From: NORP309 sp964564165 | GTDB lineage: Bacteria; Pseudomonadota; Gammaproteobacteria; Xanthomonadales; Marinicellaceae | Length of the DNA: 11,842 nt | Direction of reading: 5' to 3' | Assembly: GCA_964564165.1 (NCBI GenBank) | Contig: CAZLZZ010000107.1 | Location: 1-11,842, forward strand | Shown here: piece by piece, positions 1 to 7,548 of the stretch | Layout: the number at the start of each line of letters is the position of its first letter | How positions within the stretch are numbered: the stretch's first letter is position 1 | The notes under the pieces: model-generated | Told to the model about the DNA's origin: nothing | What the model saw: only the letters and a program-made list of their open reading frames with translations | Databases searched by the model: none | Program-made: the position numbers and the translations under genes

Positions 1-4
1 AAAT

Positions 5-427
5 TTATTGCCAACAATCCAGAGGTCCTTTTACACCAAGCCCATTTAATGTGAGTACAGTACAATTAGTTCCATAGTTATCATTGATTTGAGTATTGCC
101 AATTGCAGTTGCTGTTATTGTATAACCTGTCCCTGCAGCTATAGCAATACTATAATTATAATCGGGAGAAACTAAAAACGGCGCACCAACCATGCCTAAA
201 CTATCTCCATCAGTTCCCGATCCCTCAATTTCAATTGTATAATTATTAAAGTTAGCATTGTGCTTTTCTTCGGCTGCTGCCAATTGTTGTATAACACCAT
301 GCGCTTCACTTCGTTTGGCAACAATCACATTCCTCTGATAAGAAGGAATTGTGTAGGCCGCAATTACACCAATTATCAGAATGACAATTATCAATTCAAT
401 AAATGTAAACCCTCTTGTTTTTTTCAT
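5..427 (-). CDS. pilE: Type IV minor pilin PilE
   Basis: Minor pilin of the type IV pilus, made as an inner-membrane prepilin, cut and N-methylated by PilD, then built into the pilus tip complex. As annotated it has 140 residues. It has a short basic leader MKKTRG with the cut after Gly6, then FTFIE with the conserved Glu at +5, and a hydrophobic helix to about residue 30. The soluble part follows, with the family pattern of Arg/Ser-rich helix, AAAEEKHNANFNNYT, and a C-terminal disulfide loop bounded by Cys122 and Cys138 (end CWQ). An in-frame ATG nine codons upstream (454) has no ribosome site. The chosen ATG has AGG about ten bases ahead and gives a normal leader. It is the last gene of the cluster, 144 bp after the pilY2-like gene, so it may have its own promoter. 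A PilA-type major pilin is possible, but length and position fit PilE better. Confidence 0.88.
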   Translation of the reverse strand: MKKTRGFTFIELIIVILIIGVIAAYTIPSYQRNVIVAKRSEAHGVIQQLAAAEEKHNANFNNYTIEIEGSGTDGDSLGMVGAPFLVSPDYNYSIAIAAGTGYTITATAIGNTQINDNYGTNCTVLTLNGLGVKGPLDCWQ

Positions 428-498
428 AATATATTTACCTGTTACATATTTCATGTTTTTTGTAGAAGCTAACCCTGTTTATAAAAGTATCCTCCGCA

Positions 499-538
499 AG
501 TATATCACAATTTATAATGACATACTTAATAAACTCAA
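499..538 (-). promoter_or_regulatory. Possible pilE promoter
   Basis: In the gap ahead of pilE, the minus strand carries TTGAGT (533-538) and TATAAA (511-516) with 16 bases between them, which resembles a sigma-70 promoter. A second -10-like box, TATACT (499-504), lies just downstream without a clear -35. The gap is AT-rich, so chance matches are easy. No transcription start is known from the sequence. Confidence 0.3.
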
Positions 539-539
539 C

Positions 540-567
540 TAAGAAAAAACCACGATGAATTTATTTA
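540..567 (-). repeat. Upstream block shared by pilE and fimU gaps, copy 1
   Basis: On the plus strand this holds TAAGAAAAAACCAC (540-553), then ATTTATTTA (559-567). The gap before fimU holds TAAGGAAAAACCAC and ATTTATTTA in the same order and orientation (7561-7592). The first element matches 13 of 14 bases and the second matches fully. Both copies sit just after the stop codon of the preceding gene, about 90-115 bases upstream of a pilin start, and just ahead of promoter-like boxes. It may be a regulator site or a shared mRNA 3' end; the sequence does not decide. Confidence 0.45.
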
Positions 568-571
568 TTTC

Positions 572-922
572 TTAAAAAGGATATGGCGCTATACCTATAT
601 AATAAATAATAAAATTCTTGTTGTTTTTGTTGTTTTCATCAACAACTGATCTCAAGTTTATATAATATTTTTTCTCCAATGGTAAGTCAGAAAGGCTTTT
701 TTTATCTGTGCTATTGTCATTGGTATAAAACACATCTCCAAATAAACCCATATCAAATGTACTTTTATAATTTTTACCATTTTCAGTATAATATACCACC
801 TTTGTCACTAAGTCTATTTCATCAATTTCTACATATTTATCGCTATAAATAAAATCTGCACTCACATTTAGTGTGAAGAAGAAACACACTACCATTACAC
901 AATATTTAAATCTTTTTTTCAT
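572..922 (-). CDS. Small secreted protein in the PilY2 position
   Basis: This encodes 116 residues with a clear signal peptide: basic MKKRFK, a hydrophobic core to about residue 19, and likely cleavage after NVSA (residue 22). The mature part, about 94 residues, looks all-beta, with KVVYYTENGKNY near 41-52, then KKSLSDLPLEKKYYI near 74-88. This resembles in outline the small OB-like fold of PilY2, where an SL..L..G..Y segment follows a hairpin. P. aeruginosa PilY2 has nearly the same length and sits in the same slot between pilY1 and pilE; its exact role in pilus assembly is not well defined. The gene starts 16 bp after the pilY1 stop and is probably in the same transcript. Coding sequence is more AT-rich than its neighbours, with Asn/Lys-rich stretches (97-103), which suggests fast divergence. 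No enzyme motif is seen. The PilY2 assignment rests mainly on position, size and export, so I give no symbol. Confidence 0.75.
   Translation of the reverse strand: MKKRFKYCVMVVCFFFTLNVSADFIYSDKYVEIDEIDLVTKVVYYTENGKNYKSTFDMGLFGDVFYTNDNSTDKKSLSDLPLEKKYYINLRSVVDENNKNNKNFIIYYIGIAPYPF
618..635 (+). repeat. 9-bp tandem repeat in the pilY2-like gene
   Basis: TTGTTGTTT occurs twice in perfect tandem (618-626 and 627-635). On the coding strand it encodes the Asn/Lys run NNKNNKN. The unit is a multiple of three, so copy-number change would add or remove three residues without a frameshift. Confidence 0.7.
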
Positions 923-938
923 TTTATTTTCTCACATT

Positions 939-3900
939 TTAATCTATTAAAATTCTGTGCCAACTTCTTCTGCGCCATTTTTCCCCTATACCCAAATCTA
1001 CAGTCACTGTAGATCCAGCAGCTCCACCTATATCAACACCACTACCTGTACCATCAATAGATAGAATTGTTGTATTTCCTCCAGGTGGGGTTAATATATT
1101 TAACCCTGTAACCAAATCATCTATATATAGCCCGTCAACACTTCGACCATTAAATATTTTTCCAGAGGTTGGTGTACCTCCTGTCCTTGGATTCATAAAC
1201 ATTAACCAACTATCTCCACCTGGCAAACAGGGGTTTTCCCCATTTGGTATAATTGTCGCAGCAAAAAAGCCATCTGCAAAACCCACTAAGGATGTAACCA
1301 TTCTTTCGCCTTGCGATGTCATTTTCACCTTCCAACTTTCGGTGGAATCAACAGGGTTATTGGTAAAAGTTCGTATATTACCTACTGTACTTATGGTTTG
1401 TTCAACTATCCGAGAATCTGTTAGTGAGTAAGAAGCAGAAATTGAGTTATCACTGTCTAACAATCCGAACATATATTGATCTGTTGTTGCCAGTATTCCT
1501 CTGTCACTTAATTCAATATATTTTCCTGTTCCAGCTACAACAATAATATTTTCACCTTCAGCATCAAATAGTCTTGGCGCAGTTGTAAAGGAGCGCGTTA
1601 TATCTCCAGCATACAACAACTCTGGCTTACTAACAACAGTGCTAGAAAAAATATCCGCCATATCGAACCTGTATAGGTTACCGTGTAAATCACCCGCGTA
1701 CACATATTCTGACATATAATCTGGTTTTGAAAGGTTTTTTGTTCTAGTAGTCGGGTCAGAATTCAGTAAATAATCAGAAGCAACTGGTGGTCCCATCCCA
1801 TTGGGTGATGCCAGACTGCCATTATTTGTATCCCATTTATGTAACAATTGTCCTGTTTCCAAATCAACTGCATACATAACAGATTTATGACTACTGCTGT
1901 TGTAACCATTGGGCAAAATAGCCACCCACTTTGTTACAAAACCAGCGGAAGGAACTTGAACACGTATAATTATCGCACCTGCATAAGTAAACCCCATATC
2001 AGGATCATCATCATCGGTAAACTCCCATAAGACAGTTGGCGTGTTTTTAGGGTCTGTTCCTAAATCAAGTGCATAAAACAATTTGCTACCGTGCCTAGTA
2101 CCACCAACTGCGAAAGTTCCCCATGCACCGTTTATAAAAGCGTCTTGGATAAAAGGTGAAGAATCCACAAAAGAAGTATGTTTGTATATTGGGTTTGCAA
2201 GTTCAGATAAATTATCGAAAGACTTTGAAGGGATGTATGCCCACAATTCATCTCCACCATTTGCGGAATTAATGCCAGCATCAAATGCATGTAACATACC
2301 ATCGTTTGCCCCCACCAACAATATGTTTTCTCTATCTTTATTGGCATTTTTGAAATCTTGATAACCATTTCCAGAATTGGCAGCTAAATACTCAGCCGTA
2401 CCTGATAACCAGTTGTCATCAGAAAATGTTGAAGATGGGCCTCGGACAATTATTGCTGGTGAGTGAATAACATCCCCCAATAAGCTTTCTCTGTTCCTAA
2501 AATCTCCGCCATTTTTTTGCTCATAAGATCTATCGCCACGAATATATTGAACCACATCATCGGCAGTAAAAGGGTTTCCATCGGCTATTTGCTGTAGTGA
2601 ATAATTTGTATTTAACAATTGATTTATCTGTAATGTGGAAAAATTTGTCGTTAGAAATGAATCTTGAGATTTGGAAACATAATCATAAGTGAAAATATTT
2701 CTTGTTGCGGGAGTTCTTGTTGCAGCAACAGTAGGATTACCAGCCATACTAGAACACGGCCCTCCTGTCAATTTACATGCTGCATCCCAAATCACATTTC
2801 CTAGGCTTCCATCGCTATTCAATAGTGATGCTCTAACAAAACCTGACCAGTTTGATGTATCGTACCCTGTCCTAAAGCCCAGGGTTTCATCGGTTAAAAT
2901 GCTCGAAGAAACACTGCCAGAGCTTGCACGTCCTTTGCGTTTAATAATATTGGATACCACTTCATCAAGTGCCGCTGCCAGTTCTAAAGGGTCTCTGGCA
3001 CTTAAATATCTGCCCCTGCTATTAACTGATGAATGCCAAACATCATCCACTCTTCCTGTTGCTGTTGTAACAGTGGGCCAATTTATTGTACCATCACGCA
3101 GTCGTGGCAAGTCAGTTTCCCTATCCAAGCCCCCCGTTAAACCCAAACCTATATTAAAGTTCACCATGTGTTGCCATGTTGCAGGGTCATTGTTTGGATT
3201 CCAAAAAAGCTCAGGTATTTCCCACCAATTTTCATTAGATGCAACTGTCACAATATTGCCATCTCTATCAGTATAGTCCTCAATAAAGGCAGGCACTTGA
3301 TTGTCAAGATCGGTTCTTAAGTCTCTTCTCCAAAATTCAAAAGCATTATCTGCCAGTGTTTCGGTATCTGCCCCAGCATACATGCTCGAAGGCAATGTAG
3401 CAGCTAAATATTGATAAGGAGGTTCGGCTCCAATAGCTGGCAAAGTCTCATTAACATTATCAGCATTTGTATTAATCCCTCTAGCACCGTTCCAAGTTCC
3501 ATCAGAAATAGCAATGTGGAAATTTTGTTGGCATGACAATTCACCGCCATATTCCACATCATAGTAGGGTCCTGTAACACCTTGCTTTGTAAATAAAGTC
3601 CCCGCTCGACGAAATGAGTTTCTCAATGGCGTACCACCGTTGGCGGGAATCGTAAATAACCAACTATAAAAATCCTCCCTATGTGTACCAGAAAAAAGTT
3701 TCATATTGGTTCCAGTGCTCATATTCATTGAAAACCTGTTATTATTAATTTGCTGCCAGTCAATTTTAAAATCTGGTCCAAAATTAACAAAAGCATGGCT
3801 AACTGCAGCTCTGGCTAATTTACCCCTGGTGTTGTAATAGGTATACCAATTGGCAAAATTGGTTTCATCTGCTGGTAATATTAGATTGAGGGTGTATTGG

Positions 3901-4448
3901 TTTGCACCGGCTCCTATTCCTACATTATGAACTGCAACCCCAGGTCCATTCCAGCTATGGTAGTAGGCTCTTCCTGGGCCTGGTCGCCCAGCATTAAAGT
4001 AAGCAGTTGTTGCTGTTCCTGCATTGTAGTCTGGATAGCTAATCCACATGTATAAATAACCAACATTTAAATCTACTCTGGGTTGTATATCCCCGCTTTC
4101 AGCAAAACCATCAAATTTAGCATTGTTAAAGTCAGAGTCTGGAAATGACGAGCCATCTGCACGCACAGGAGGCCTATACTCAATGGCCGGATTATAAAAC
4201 ATTAAGTTATAATCTGCCGATGACAAGCTAGGAGCGTTCCACCAAACATTCGAGTCTGGCATAAACCCCCAACCCATACTACCTGAGTCATCAAATGTAA
4301 TTGCCAATGCAGGAGGCACAGATTGATTTATAAATAAGGGTTCATGAGTTAGTTTTAACGGTATAGACTGTGATGTACCAGGTATAAAAACCACCGAGGA
4401 AACCAAAAAAACCAGTACAGATTTTTTTATATAGTGTATTAATTGCAT
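939..4448 (-). CDS. pilY1: Type IV pilus tip adhesin PilY1
   Basis: Secreted tip protein of the type IV pilus, needed for pilus priming and adhesion and linked to surface sensing in P. aeruginosa. It has 1169 residues, in the family range. A signal peptide covers about residues 1-28. A von Willebrand factor A-like region follows: the metal-site motif D53-x-S55-x-S57 (FDDSGSM), T273 in GGTPLR, and D316 in the HIAISDG stretch after C306. More than 200 residues rich in Tyr, Asn and Gly separate the first two. The PilC/PilY1 beta-propeller runs from about 652 to 1075, with hallmarks SLLGDVIHSP (655-664), VGANDGMLHAFD (712-723), ELWAYIPS (734-741), YAGDLHGNLYRFD (917-929) and GTGKY. It ends with an Arg/Trp-rich tail, as in homologues. 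Cysteines are at 306, 558, 565 and 1074. The segment before YAGDL, where relatives often have an Asp-rich calcium loop, is atypical. A strong ribosome site (AAGGAG, spacer 7) fixes the start, 16 bp after the pilX stop. Confidence 0.95.
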   Translation of the reverse strand: MQLIHYIKKSVLVFLVSSVVFIPGTSQSIPLKLTHEPLFINQSVPPALAITFDDSGSMGWGFMPDSNVWWNAPSLSSADYNLMFYNPAIEYRPPVRADGSSFPDSDFNNAKFDGFAESGDIQPRVDLNVGYLYMWISYPDYNAGTATTAYFNAGRPGPGRAYYHSWNGPGVAVHNVGIGAGANQYTLNLILPADETNFANWYTYYNTRGKLARAAVSHAFVNFGPDFKIDWQQINNNRFSMNMSTGTNMKLFSGTHREDFYSWLFTIPANGGTPLRNSFRRAGTLFTKQGVTGPYYDVEYGGELSCQQNFHIAISDGTWNGARGINTNADNVNETLPAIGAEPPYQYLAATLPSSMYAGADTETLADNAFEFWRRDLRTDLDNQVPAFIEDYTDRDGNIVTVASNENWWEIPELFWNPNNDPATWQHMVNFNIGLGLTGGLDRETDLPRLRDGTINWPTVTTATGRVDDVWHSSVNSRGRYLSARDPLELAAALDEVVSNIIKRKGRASSGSVSSSILTDETLGFRTGYDTSNWSGFVRASLLNSDGSLGNVIWDAACKLTGGPCSSMAGNPTVAATRTPATRNIFTYDYVSKSQDSFLTTNFSTLQINQLLNTNYSLQQIADGNPFTADDVVQYIRGDRSYEQKNGGDFRNRESLLGDVIHSPAIIVRGPSSTFSDDNWLSGTAEYLAANSGNGYQDFKNANKDRENILLVGANDGMLHAFDAGINSANGGDELWAYIPSKSFDNLSELANPIYKHTSFVDSSPFIQDAFINGAWGTFAVGGTRHGSKLFYALDLGTDPKNTPTVLWEFTDDDDPDMGFTYAGAIIIRVQVPSAGFVTKWVAILPNGYNSSSHKSVMYAVDLETGQLLHKWDTNNGSLASPNGMGPPVASDYLLNSDPTTRTKNLSKPDYMSEYVYAGDLHGNLYRFDMADIFSSTVVSKPELLYAGDITRSFTTAPRLFDAEGENIIVVAGTGKYIELSDRGILATTDQYMFGLLDSDNSISASYSLTDSRIVEQTISTVGNIRTFTNNPVDSTESWKVKMTSQGERMVTSLVGFADGFFAATIIPNGENPCLPGGDSWLMFMNPRTGGTPTSGKIFNGRSVDGLYIDDLVTGLNILTPPGGNTTILSIDGTGSGVDIGGAAGSTVTVDLGIGEKWRRRSWHRILID

Positions 4449-4455
4449 TACATTA

Positions 4456-4461
4456 CTCCTT
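4456..4461 (-). promoter_or_regulatory. Strong ribosome binding site of pilY1
   Basis: AAGGAG on the minus strand lies seven bases ahead of the pilY1 ATG. It is the clearest Shine-Dalgarno sequence in the window. A nearer ATG in the spacer is followed at once by TAA, so it cannot be the start. Confidence 0.75.
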
Positions 4462-4464
4462 AAA

Positions 4465-5061
4465 TTACCTTATTTTAACTGACATTACCGACTCAAACAT
4501 TGAAAATAAGTTGCCTGTTGTGTCAGTTGATTTTACTATTATTTTATAGATTAAGAGTTGTCCTGGAACAGAACCACCATCGGCTGCACCACCTCCCCCC
4601 GACGATCCACCTGAAGCAGTATCGAATTCTACACTTCCTGACCCTACAACTAAAGGATCAACACCCTCTATAATAAAACGGGGTTCATTGGCTAATATAC
4701 CACCATACTCACTATTAATATTAGCACCAGACAATTCATAGCCTCCTAAAAAATCTCGGCTTGTCCTAAAAGCAATAGCATCAGTTGAATTTGGCTCCAT
4801 TATGTATTGCCCCCCTGGAGATAAAATCACCGCATTGCTTATTTCATAATAATCAAACAGCCACTTTTCAACACCAACAAGTAAGCTCAAAGCAGCTGCA
4901 TCTGCCAGTTCACGGTTCTTTAAACCAGCTGCCATTTTTTCTTGCAGTAAAGCAGACTTCATTGAGGTGATGCCAATAACCGAGATAATTAATAGCAATA
5001 TCATCCCAATTACGAGTGCAACCCCTTTTTGTTTGTTTTTGTTTTTAATAGTTTTCATCAT
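4465..5061 (-). CDS. pilX: Type IV minor pilin PilX
   Basis: Minor pilin of the tip priming complex, 198 residues. The basic leader MMKTIKNKNKQKG is cut after Gly13; the mature protein starts VALVIGMILLLIISVIGITSM. As in other PilX proteins and in GspK of type II secretion, position +5 is not the Glu found in most pilins (here Ile), which fits a subunit placed at the very tip. The family pattern LLQEKMAAGLKNRELADAAAL (39-59) follows. A glycine/serine-rich stretch (150-167) contains a run of six G bases on the coding strand (4595-4600 in C on the plus strand). The protein has no cysteine. It starts 37 bp after the pilW stop with an AAGAAG-type ribosome site; the second Met is an equally possible start. 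Family identity rests on the N-terminal PilX pattern and on gene order. Confidence 0.9.
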   Translation of the reverse strand: MMKTIKNKNKQKGVALVIGMILLLIISVIGITSMKSALLQEKMAAGLKNRELADAAALSLLVGVEKWLFDYYEISNAVILSPGGQYIMEPNSTDAIAFRTSRDFLGGYELSGANINSEYGGILANEPRFIIEGVDPLVVGSGSVEFDTASGGSSGGGGAADGGSVPGQLLIYKIIVKSTDTTGNLFSMFESVMSVKIR

Positions 5062-5098
5062 ATTTACATCTTCTTAAATTGATTCATTAATAATTGTT

Positions 5099-6382
5099 TT
5101 AATAATTTTTTATAGTTACATGCGCGAAAAATTCTCTTCTAAACATCCTATACGTTTCCAGCCCTGTAATCGCTGATAAAGAAGCTGGAGATTGATAAGC
5201 TTCACCACCCAAGCTATATCTGAATGGATCGGTCGTTGATGTACTGCTGTCATAAATGGTATTCAATAACAAATGTATTTCCATAAATGTCACAGACCTC
5301 CAACCACATCCAGTAATATTAACAATAGATCCAACCGCTGAAGTTGGCCCGCTAACACAATCGAGTATATCCAGTCCTTCAACCCCAGCTGCATCCAGCA
5401 CCACTACATCCCCTGAGCGAGTCTTAACACCATACAGCACATCAAAGCGGTCCACACCTTCAATTAAGGCGTTATTTGTGCCATTGACAACATTGAACAA
5501 GGTTGGTATGTCTCTGCCATCAACCACATTATTGGCAACATAATAGGTCACCTCTCTAAAATCACTGTCCAAATCAAACAAACGGGCTAACCCTACTCCA
5601 TCTGCTGAAATTATACCGTCAACATTGGCAGTAGCGCCATTGGCATCGGATGTTGTTAAGTTTATAACTTTTGCTGTTTGACCATCACAACTTGCAACCA
5701 CTGCATTTGAGCCGAAAGGGATGACTGGTTCTGGGTTTGAATACAAGATATTTGCAACACCTGCGGCTGTTGCCATTGTATTGATTGCTCTTCCAGCACC
5801 TGATAAATACCTAAAAGTCAGTACATCGGTTCCTGCCACTCTTTCACCATCAGAAATACCTACATCAGGTATTGTAAATGTGGTTGCAGATCCCAATGAG
5901 TCCAATGCAGGAACACATGGATCAGTAGTACATTCATGACCGCGAATAAAATATGTCGTATCTAACAAATAGGGCAATGTTGAGGCAGCTCCAGGTGGTG
6001 GTGGCAATTGACTTCCATTTGCTATAATATCGGCACGTGTTGGTAAGCCAGGTGTTACTGACCCAGAGTAAACATCCCAGGGTTTTGAAACAACTTCTTG
6101 ATTGGTATCTACCGCCTCAATTGTAGAAGCCAAACAGTATTGATACCCAGCTTGTTCTGCATTTTGTTTTATCTGCATTATAGCGAACCGCCCATTTTCT
6201 TGCAGTCGTGCTAAGCCATTTTGTGTCCTGTTCATATTTGAAGTGGTTTCAAATACATAAATCAATCCAGAAATGATTATGACACCAATCACTCCAGCAA
6301 TCATTAATTCAATAATTGAAAAACCTTTTTGTTGATTAAGTTTCATCCTATGCTTCTGATATTGGTATGGATATGATTTCAT
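5099..6382 (-). CDS. pilW: Type IV minor pilin PilW
   Basis: Minor pilin of the tip complex, 427 residues from the first ATG. The prepilin site is QQKG^FSIIE (Gly20, Glu25), followed by a hydrophobic helix to about 44. The family stretch LARLQENGRFAIMQIKQNAEQAGYQYC (57-83) is typical of PilW, as are LIEGVDRFDVLYGVK near 306-320 and the end RREFFAHVTIKNY. Cysteines at 83, 151, 156, 232, 342 and 359 may form disulfides in the periplasm. The first ATG overlaps the pilV stop (ATGA, 6379-6382), which suggests coupled translation, and a GGTGG sequence lies upstream. That start gives a 20-residue leader, long for this class. The ATG at 6346 (Met13) would give an eight-residue leader, so the true start is open. 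The large soluble domain is less conserved than the ends. Confidence 0.9.
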   Translation of the reverse strand: MKSYPYQYQKHRMKLNQQKGFSIIELMIAGVIGVIIISGLIYVFETTSNMNRTQNGLARLQENGRFAIMQIKQNAEQAGYQYCLASTIEAVDTNQEVVSKPWDVYSGSVTPGLPTRADIIANGSQLPPPPGAASTLPYLLDTTYFIRGHECTTDPCVPALDSLGSATTFTIPDVGISDGERVAGTDVLTFRYLSGAGRAINTMATAAGVANILYSNPEPVIPFGSNAVVASCDGQTAKVINLTTSDANGATANVDGIISADGVGLARLFDLDSDFREVTYYVANNVVDGRDIPTLFNVVNGTNNALIEGVDRFDVLYGVKTRSGDVVVLDAAGVEGLDILDCVSGPTSAVGSIVNITGCGWRSVTFMEIHLLLNTIYDSSTSTTDPFRYSLGGEAYQSPASLSAITGLETYRMFRREFFAHVTIKNY

Positions 6383-6978
6383 GGTTTACCCACCAATTCA
6401 AAGCTTTGTGCAGAAGTGGCAGAAATTTCATTTGACTCTGACCAATTTATGGTGACCGTGCAAAACCCATTGTAAGGATCAATGGCGCAATTGCCACAGA
6501 CCATCATTTGAGGAAAACCAGGATCACCTGGTAGTAAAATACCATCTGGATCAACAACCATTATAGGAATTGCCGTTGTTGGTGGTTCTGGGGAAACACA
6601 GGCTACCACTCCACTTGAATTGGGTAAAATTTGATTAATCATGTTTGACCATACTTGCACGTCTCTATCACGTAACTGAGTAAAATTACAGGCTGCTGTA
6701 CTGCAGTCGTTACCGCTAGTCAATGCTGTATAACTATTGTAAGTACCATTGTACAAATCATTCCACAAAGCAATTTGATTGCTTCTCATCATTTCTATCA
6801 TTGAAGCTGCCAAAAATGTAGCTTGTGATCTCATATAACCATTTTGGTTGTTTTTAACAGAAATCGTCATCACACCTGCCACGCCTAACAAACCAAATGA
6901 AAACACCACGACTGCTATCATTGCTTCTATCAAGGTGAAACCTTTGCTTCTATTGTTCATTAATTTCATTAATTTCAT
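6379..6978 (-). CDS. pilV: Type IV minor pilin PilV
   Basis: Minor pilin, up to 199 residues. The prepilin motif is RSKG^FTLIEAMIAVVVFSFGLLGVAG, typical of PilV. The next helix, YMRSQATFLAASMIEMMRSN, matches the family pattern of a helix ending in a DxMR-like motif. A Cys pair (92, 97) precedes DRDVQVWSNMINQILPNSSG, the usual PilV DxxxW...LP stretch. Further cysteines are at 127, 161, 164 and 173, then TVTINWSE, the standard final strand. Three in-frame ATGs (6978, 6969, 6960) come from a 9-bp tandem repeat and would give leaders of 12, 9 or 6 residues to the cut site. The first has an AAGAG sequence five bases ahead and is chosen here. The gene starts 8 bp after the fimU stop and shares ATGA with pilW, so it is firmly part of the operon. 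Confidence 0.91.
   Translation of the reverse strand: MKLMKLMNNRSKGFTLIEAMIAVVVFSFGLLGVAGVMTISVKNNQNGYMRSQATFLAASMIEMMRSNQIALWNDLYNGTYNSYTALTSGNDCSTAACNFTQLRDRDVQVWSNMINQILPNSSGVVACVSPEPPTTAIPIMVVDPDGILLPGDPGFPQMMVCGNCAIDPYNGFCTVTINWSESNEISATSAQSFELVGKP
6956..6978 (-). repeat. 9-bp tandem repeat carrying three pilV start codons
   Basis: On the minus strand, ATGAAATTA occurs twice in tandem and is followed by ATGAA. This places three in-frame ATGs nine bases apart at 6978, 6969 and 6960. Only the first has a plausible ribosome site (AAGAG). The repeat encodes the MKLMKLMN start of PilV. Slippage would change the leader by three residues and keep the frame. Confidence 0.75.
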
Positions 6979-6986
6979 TTTAACTC

Positions 6987-7475
6987 TTATAAATTTCTTG
7001 TTGTTACCATGCCTGATGCCGTTACTCTTATTGCAACAGTTTTAGAGGTGTCTGTGTGTGTAACTTCTATAACATTTTGAAAGCTTGCAGCACCTACATT
7101 GTTAAATCCCACTACACCTGTATCACCAGTTAAAGTAAGAGAGTTGCTGACGTTTTGTGTTTGCCTTAGCATGACATCATCTGTCGCCGAATAGGTTGGC
7201 ACTCCTACAGCCCCATCATCAAAAAACACATTCCATCCTTGAGACCAATCATTTCCAGCGTTTGAAAGCACCACAACACTTTTGCCTTCTTTTACTGCTG
7301 AAATACGAGCGTAGGTCAAATCAGCTAACAAGCTATTGGCTTCATTGGTCACAGATTGCCTCAATCCAAAGTCACGATAAGAAGGGATTCCGTATGCGAG
7401 TAAGATACTTGCAATTAAAAGAACCACCATCAATTCAAGAATTGAAAAACCTTTTTGATTGATATATTTATTCAT
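6987..7475 (-). CDS. fimU: Type IV minor pilin FimU (GspH/FimT family)
   Basis: Minor pilin of the GspH/FimT family, 162 residues, first gene of the pilus operon. FimU links the tip complex to the pilin fibre in P. aeruginosa. The prepilin leader MNKYINQKG is cut after Gly9; the mature protein starts FSILELMVVLLIASILLAYGIPSYRDF with Glu at +5. The family pattern ANSLLADLTYARISAVKEGKSVVV (46-69) is clear, as is GWNVFFDDG (79-87). The C-terminal strand RVTASGMVTTRNL matches the usual end with a T/S-SGR-like turn. The protein has no cysteine. The stop lies 8 bp before the first pilV ATG. Upstream are 131 bp to ispH with a promoter-like box. No Shine-Dalgarno sequence is visible ahead of the ATG, but the leader length supports this start. 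FimT and FimU are hard to tell apart by sequence alone; first place in the pilVWXY1E operon favours FimU. Confidence 0.85.
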   Translation of the reverse strand: MNKYINQKGFSILELMVVLLIASILLAYGIPSYRDFGLRQSVTNEANSLLADLTYARISAVKEGKSVVVLSNAGNDWSQGWNVFFDDGAVGVPTYSATDDVMLRQTQNVSNSLTLTGDTGVVGFNNVGAASFQNVIEVTHTDTSKTVAIRVTASGMVTTRNL

Positions 7476-7525
7476 AAGTTATTATTTGTATTTTTTAACT
7501 GGTTGCAATCATACAACAATGCAAT

Positions 7526-7531
7526 ATTATA
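7526..7531 (-). promoter_or_regulatory. Possible -10 box of the fimU operon promoter
   Basis: A perfect TATAAT on the minus strand lies 50 bp upstream of the fimU ATG, inside the 131-bp ispH-fimU gap. No good -35 lies 16-18 bases upstream (AATTAA-like sequence there), so an activator may be needed if the box is used. A TTAACA box is present but 22 bases away, too far for normal spacing. Confidence 0.4.
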
Positions 7532-7548
7532 GTAACAGTTTAGTTTGT

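Noticed and set aside
491..495. GGAGG on the minus strand upstream of pilE, like a strong ribosome site
   Set aside because: No ATG, GTG or TTG follows at a usable distance, so it does not mark a gene start.
543..574. Run of T after the pilY2-like stop on the minus strand, as a possible terminator
   Set aside because: The only inverted repeat (TAAGAAA/TTTCTTA) is AT-only with a long loop and the T-run is inside it; no stable hairpin precedes the run.
2132..2368. 78-codon open frame on the minus strand within pilY1 in another frame
   Set aside because: It overlaps the VGANDGMLHAFD propeller segment, where the pilY1 frame is clearly the real one.
2689..3276. 195-codon open frame on the plus strand inside pilY1
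   Set aside because: It lies fully antisense to the conserved vWA/propeller coding region, has no recognisable domain or ribosome site, and is best explained as a shadow of pilY1.
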